DNA from: Deferrivibrio essentukiensis
GTDB taxonomy: Bacteria > Chrysiogenota > Deferribacteres > Deferribacterales > Deferrivibrionaceae
NCBI RefSeq assembly: GCF_020480685.1
Contig: NZ_JAJAFU010000021.1
Location: 1-44,470 of the forward strand
Direction of reading: 5' to 3'
DNA: 44,470 bases
The notes beneath the pieces were generated by a model, which saw nothing but the letters and a program-made list of their open reading frames with translations, was not told where the DNA came from and ran no database searches. The stretch's first letter is position 1. Each line of letters starts with the position of its first letter. Below are positions 42,036 through 44,470 of this stretch, piece by piece. The translations under genes and the position numbers were made by a program.

Positions 42036-44180
42036 ATGGTTAGACCTTTTGCATTTAAAGATGTTAGAAAATTAATAAGTGAATATAAATATATAAATTA
42101 TAAACTAAAAGAAATTGTTTCTGCACTTAAAACCTATAAAGATAAAATAAAAAATGCTGTAAATGAATTAGCAGCTGTAGAGGCTCTAAGCGTACTTCAA
42201 GAAGTACCAATTCAAGAAATTAATAGACATAAAAGCGGTTTTAGGTTACGACCTCTAATTAATTGCGGATTTACTTCAATTAAGGATGTTGTTTTAGCCT
42301 CAGAATATACTCTTGCAAGTATTAGAGGGATAAGTAGTAATACAGCTCGTGAGATTAAAAATATTGCAAATAAATTGTTAATAGACACTTTAAGAGAACT
42401 AAAAATTAGTATAAGCGCAGATAATAAAACTAAAGAAGCAGCAAAACTTATAGTTGCTATTTCAAAATATAAAAATTCTGTTTCTTGTGCAAATTCTAGT
42501 TCTGAATTCTTACAACTTTTTGAAAAACAATTAGATCATGACTTAAAAGATATAAAGCCTGCCAAGAATGTTATAAGATGGTTTTTCGCGTCAAAAGATA
42601 AAAGATCAAAAGCTGTAGAAAAATACAATAAATTATATTTATTTTATGAGAATGAATTTAAGGATAATACTAAAGCGTTAATTTCAGAATATGATAAAAT
42701 TAAGAATTTTACGGAGAATTATGCTTGGAGTGATTTTGAAAAAGACTCAATTAAATATTATAATATATTGGAAGAAATTGCACCTGAATTTTTTGATTCT
42801 AAAGATTCTGTATATGGCTTGCCAGAAGAAATAGCTTCAAAAATTTCTACCCAAGATTTTTCTAAAGAAGGGCTTTTATGTGAATTGCGGAGATATCAAG
42901 AATGGGGTGTCAGGTATATTTTAAACCAAAAAAGAGTTTTGCTTGGTGATGAAATGGGTTTAGGTAAAACTGTTCAAGCTATAGCTACAATGGTTGCTTT
43001 GAAAAATAAAAACTCTACTCATTTTGTTGTTGTTTGTCCTGCAAGTGTAATAGAAAATTGGTGCAGAGAAATAAATAAACATAGTAGACTCAATGTAAAA
43101 AAAGTTCACGGGAATAGTAGAAAGAGATCATTAGAAGCGTGGATAGATAACGGTGGAGTTGCCGTTACAACTTATGAAACAACAGGGTATTTTAAATTGG
43201 AAGCAATACCTAAAATTAATCTTATAGTTGTAGATGAAGCTCACTATATTAAAAATCCTAATGCAAAAAGAACTATTAATACTAAAAATCTTTGTAGTAA
43301 AGCCGAACAAATATTATTTATGACAGGTACACCACTAGAGAATAAAGTAGATGAAATGATTTCTTTGATTAGTATATTGCAACCTAGAGTAGCTAATTCC
43401 ATTATGGGGATGGAATCATTGGTCCATGCTCCACATTTTAGGAAAAAAATTGCTCCCGTTTATTATAGAAGAAAAAGAGAAGATGTATTAGGAGAGTTGC
43501 CAAAACTTATAGAGACTAGAGAATGGTGTACATTAGGTATTGAAGAAAGAATCGCATATGAAAAGGCAGTTCTCAGTCGAAATTTTATGGATATTAGGCG
43601 TGTTTCATGGAGTATAGATAACTTACGTAATTCTTCTAAAGCAAAAAGAATGCTTGAGCTTATTAATGAAGCCAAAGAAAATGGGAGAAAGATATTAATA
43701 TTTTCTTTTTTCTTAGATACCATAAAAAAAATTAAGTTGATGTTGGGTAATATGTGTTTAGATCCAATAAGTGGAAAAGTTTCTCCTGAAAATAGACAAA
43801 AAATAATTGATGATTTTAATGAATCTCCTGCAGGGACAGTACTAGTAGCACAAATTCAATCTGGTGGAATCGGCCTTAATATTCAGTCAGCTAGTGTCGT
43901 AATTATATGTGAGCCACAATTAAAACCCTCAATAGAAAATCAAGCTATTTCAAGAGCTTATCGTATGGGTCAGCCTCGAGATGTGTTAGTGTATAGGCTT
44001 TTATGCAAAGATACAATTGATGAAAGAATCATTGATTTGCTTGAAAATAAAGAACAAATTTTTAATGCATTTGCGGATAAATCTGAAGCTGCTTATGAAG
44101 ACTTTTATATTAAAGAGGAGAAAATTAGCGAGCTAATTGATGAAGAAATTAAGCGTATAAAAAATCAAAAAAATAGGTAG
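42036..44180 (+). CDS. SNF2-family helicase with N-terminal helix-hairpin-helix domain
   Basis: A 714-residue protein. Residues about 60-115 (FRLRPLINCGFTSIKDVV, YTLASIRGISSNTAREIK) form a helix-hairpin-helix DNA-binding unit. A helical middle follows, then the SNF2 ATPase from about 280: LRRYQEWGVRYIL, Walker A GDEMGLGKTVQAIATM (304-319), VVCPASVIENWCREI, DEAH (400-403), MTGTPLENKVDE, and in the second lobe ILIFSFFLDTI, QSGGIGLNIQSA and ISRAYRMGQPRDVLVYRL. All SF2 motifs look intact. SNF2 ATPases translocate on duplex DNA without unwinding it and occur in several defence systems (DrmD of DISARM, for example), but not in the core type 1 BREX set. It is the last gene of the operon, in line with brxL and the helical protein. 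Confidence 0.9.
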   Translation: MVRPFAFKDVRKLISEYKYINYKLKEIVSALKTYKDKIKNAVNELAAVEALSVLQEVPIQEINRHKSGFRLRPLINCGFTSIKDVVLASEYTLASIRGISSNTAREIKNIANKLLIDTLRELKISISADNKTKEAAKLIVAISKYKNSVSCANSSSEFLQLFEKQLDHDLKDIKPAKNVIRWFFASKDKRSKAVEKYNKLYLFYENEFKDNTKALISEYDKIKNFTENYAWSDFEKDSIKYYNILEEIAPEFFDSKDSVYGLPEEIASKISTQDFSKEGLLCELRRYQEWGVRYILNQKRVLLGDEMGLGKTVQAIATMVALKNKNSTHFVVVCPASVIENWCREINKHSRLNVKKVHGNSRKRSLEAWIDNGGVAVTTYETTGYFKLEAIPKINLIVVDEAHYIKNPNAKRTINTKNLCSKAEQILFMTGTPLENKVDEMISLISILQPRVANSIMGMESLVHAPHFRKKIAPVYYRRKREDVLGELPKLIETREWCTLGIEERIAYEKAVLSRNFMDIRRVSWSIDNLRNSSKAKRMLELINEAKENGRKILIFSFFLDTIKKIKLMLGNMCLDPISGKVSPENRQKIIDDFNESPAGTVLVAQIQSGGIGLNIQSASVVIICEPQLKPSIENQAISRAYRMGQPRDVLVYRLLCKDTIDERIIDLLENKEQIFNAFADKSEAAYEDFYIKEEKISELIDEEIKRIKNQKNR

Positions 44181-44187
44181 TTTAAAC

Positions 44188-44206
44188 CTACCTACTTTAT
44201 AGGTAG
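44188..44206 (+). terminator. Hairpin after the SNF2 helicase gene
   Basis: CTACCTA (44188-44194), loop CTTTA, TAGGTAG (44200-44206) is a perfect 7-bp stem starting 8 nt after the stop codon. No long T-tract follows, so it is a weak terminator or an insertion-sequence end rather than a textbook one. Confidence 0.4.
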
Positions 44207-44229
44207 TGTTCATAATTCCGTGTCACTTT

Positions 44230-44439
44230 AGTAGATCTATTGGCAACATTACAGTTAAGAGATTCTTTCGCTCCTTGAAATATTAAGATATCTACCTGAA
44301 TAACTATTCTTTTATCAGTAAATTAAGAGCTGGTATTGCAAAATGTATGGACTTTTATAATTGCAATAGGTTTCATTCAGCATTGGGATATCAGAAACCT
44401 ATGAATGTTTATCGGCAGGAATTAAAAATTGCAGTATAA
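44230..44439 (+). pseudogene. Decayed C-terminal fragment of an IS3-family transposase
   Basis: Frame 1 reads RSIGNITVKRFFRSLKY, then a stop (44284-44286), then DIYLNNYSFISKLRAGIAK and CMDFYNCNRFHSALGY, ending QKPMNVYRQELKIAV at 44439. This is the end of the IS3 OrfB integrase (ERFWRSLKYExxYL, then HSALGYxxPxxVY), of which only about 70 residues remain. The premature stop and missing catalytic DDE residues show it is dead. It marks the right edge of the BREX block as a former insertion site. Confidence 0.8.
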
Positions 44440-44470
44440 AGGGATTAAGAATTCAGAAAAAACTGTATTG

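Overview
The window is AT-rich throughout and encodes a secreted outer-membrane beta-barrel protein, so it comes from a low-GC Gram-negative-type (diderm) bacterium. I cannot fix the phylum from sequence alone; Deferribacterota or Aquificota-like lineages would fit. Almost all of the window is a defence island.

Left third (57-16409): a complete multi-effector type III-B CRISPR locus. The first operon (57-3599) encodes a PemK/MazF-like protein, an ECF-type sigma factor (CalpS), a CalpT-like protein and a SAVED-Lon protease (CalpL). After a convergent outer-membrane protein gene (3619-4194), a tight operon of about 12 kb runs cas6, can2/card1 (CARF nuclease), cmr1, cmr2/cas10, cmr3-6, cad1 (CARF plus adenosine deaminase), a Nudix hydrolase and csx20 (ring-nuclease family). 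Cas10 keeps its GGDD motif, so it should make cyclic oligoadenylate. Three separate effectors (CalpL, Can2, Cad1) are placed to read that signal and Csx20 to erase it. No cas1 or cas2 is present.

CRISPR region (16410-20799): an AT-rich leader, then 46 repeats of 36 nt with 45 spacers, read left to right. Many spacers are antisense to what look like mRNA translation starts. The distal end is decayed. Two terminal repeats and one remnant are interrupted at the same point by a hairpin element of about 50 bp, followed by period-7 simple repeats.

Middle (20800-28254): a TPR protein with an OB-like tail, an ADP-ribosylglycohydrolase behind a frameshifted small gene, an esterase remnant, and mcrBC, where McrB carries a large insertion within its AAA+ domain.

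Right third (28655-44180): a type 1 BREX operon, brxA-brxB-brxC-pglX-pglZ-brxL, with three departures. pglX is split in two by a small gene encoding a HEPN-like RN-x3-H motif. BrxL lacks the usual C-terminal Lon domain. The operon continues into a helical protein and a helix-hairpin-helix SNF2 helicase. brxA appears to start at ATT behind a strong Shine-Dalgarno. The window ends in a decayed IS3-family transposase fragment, a sign of island turnover.
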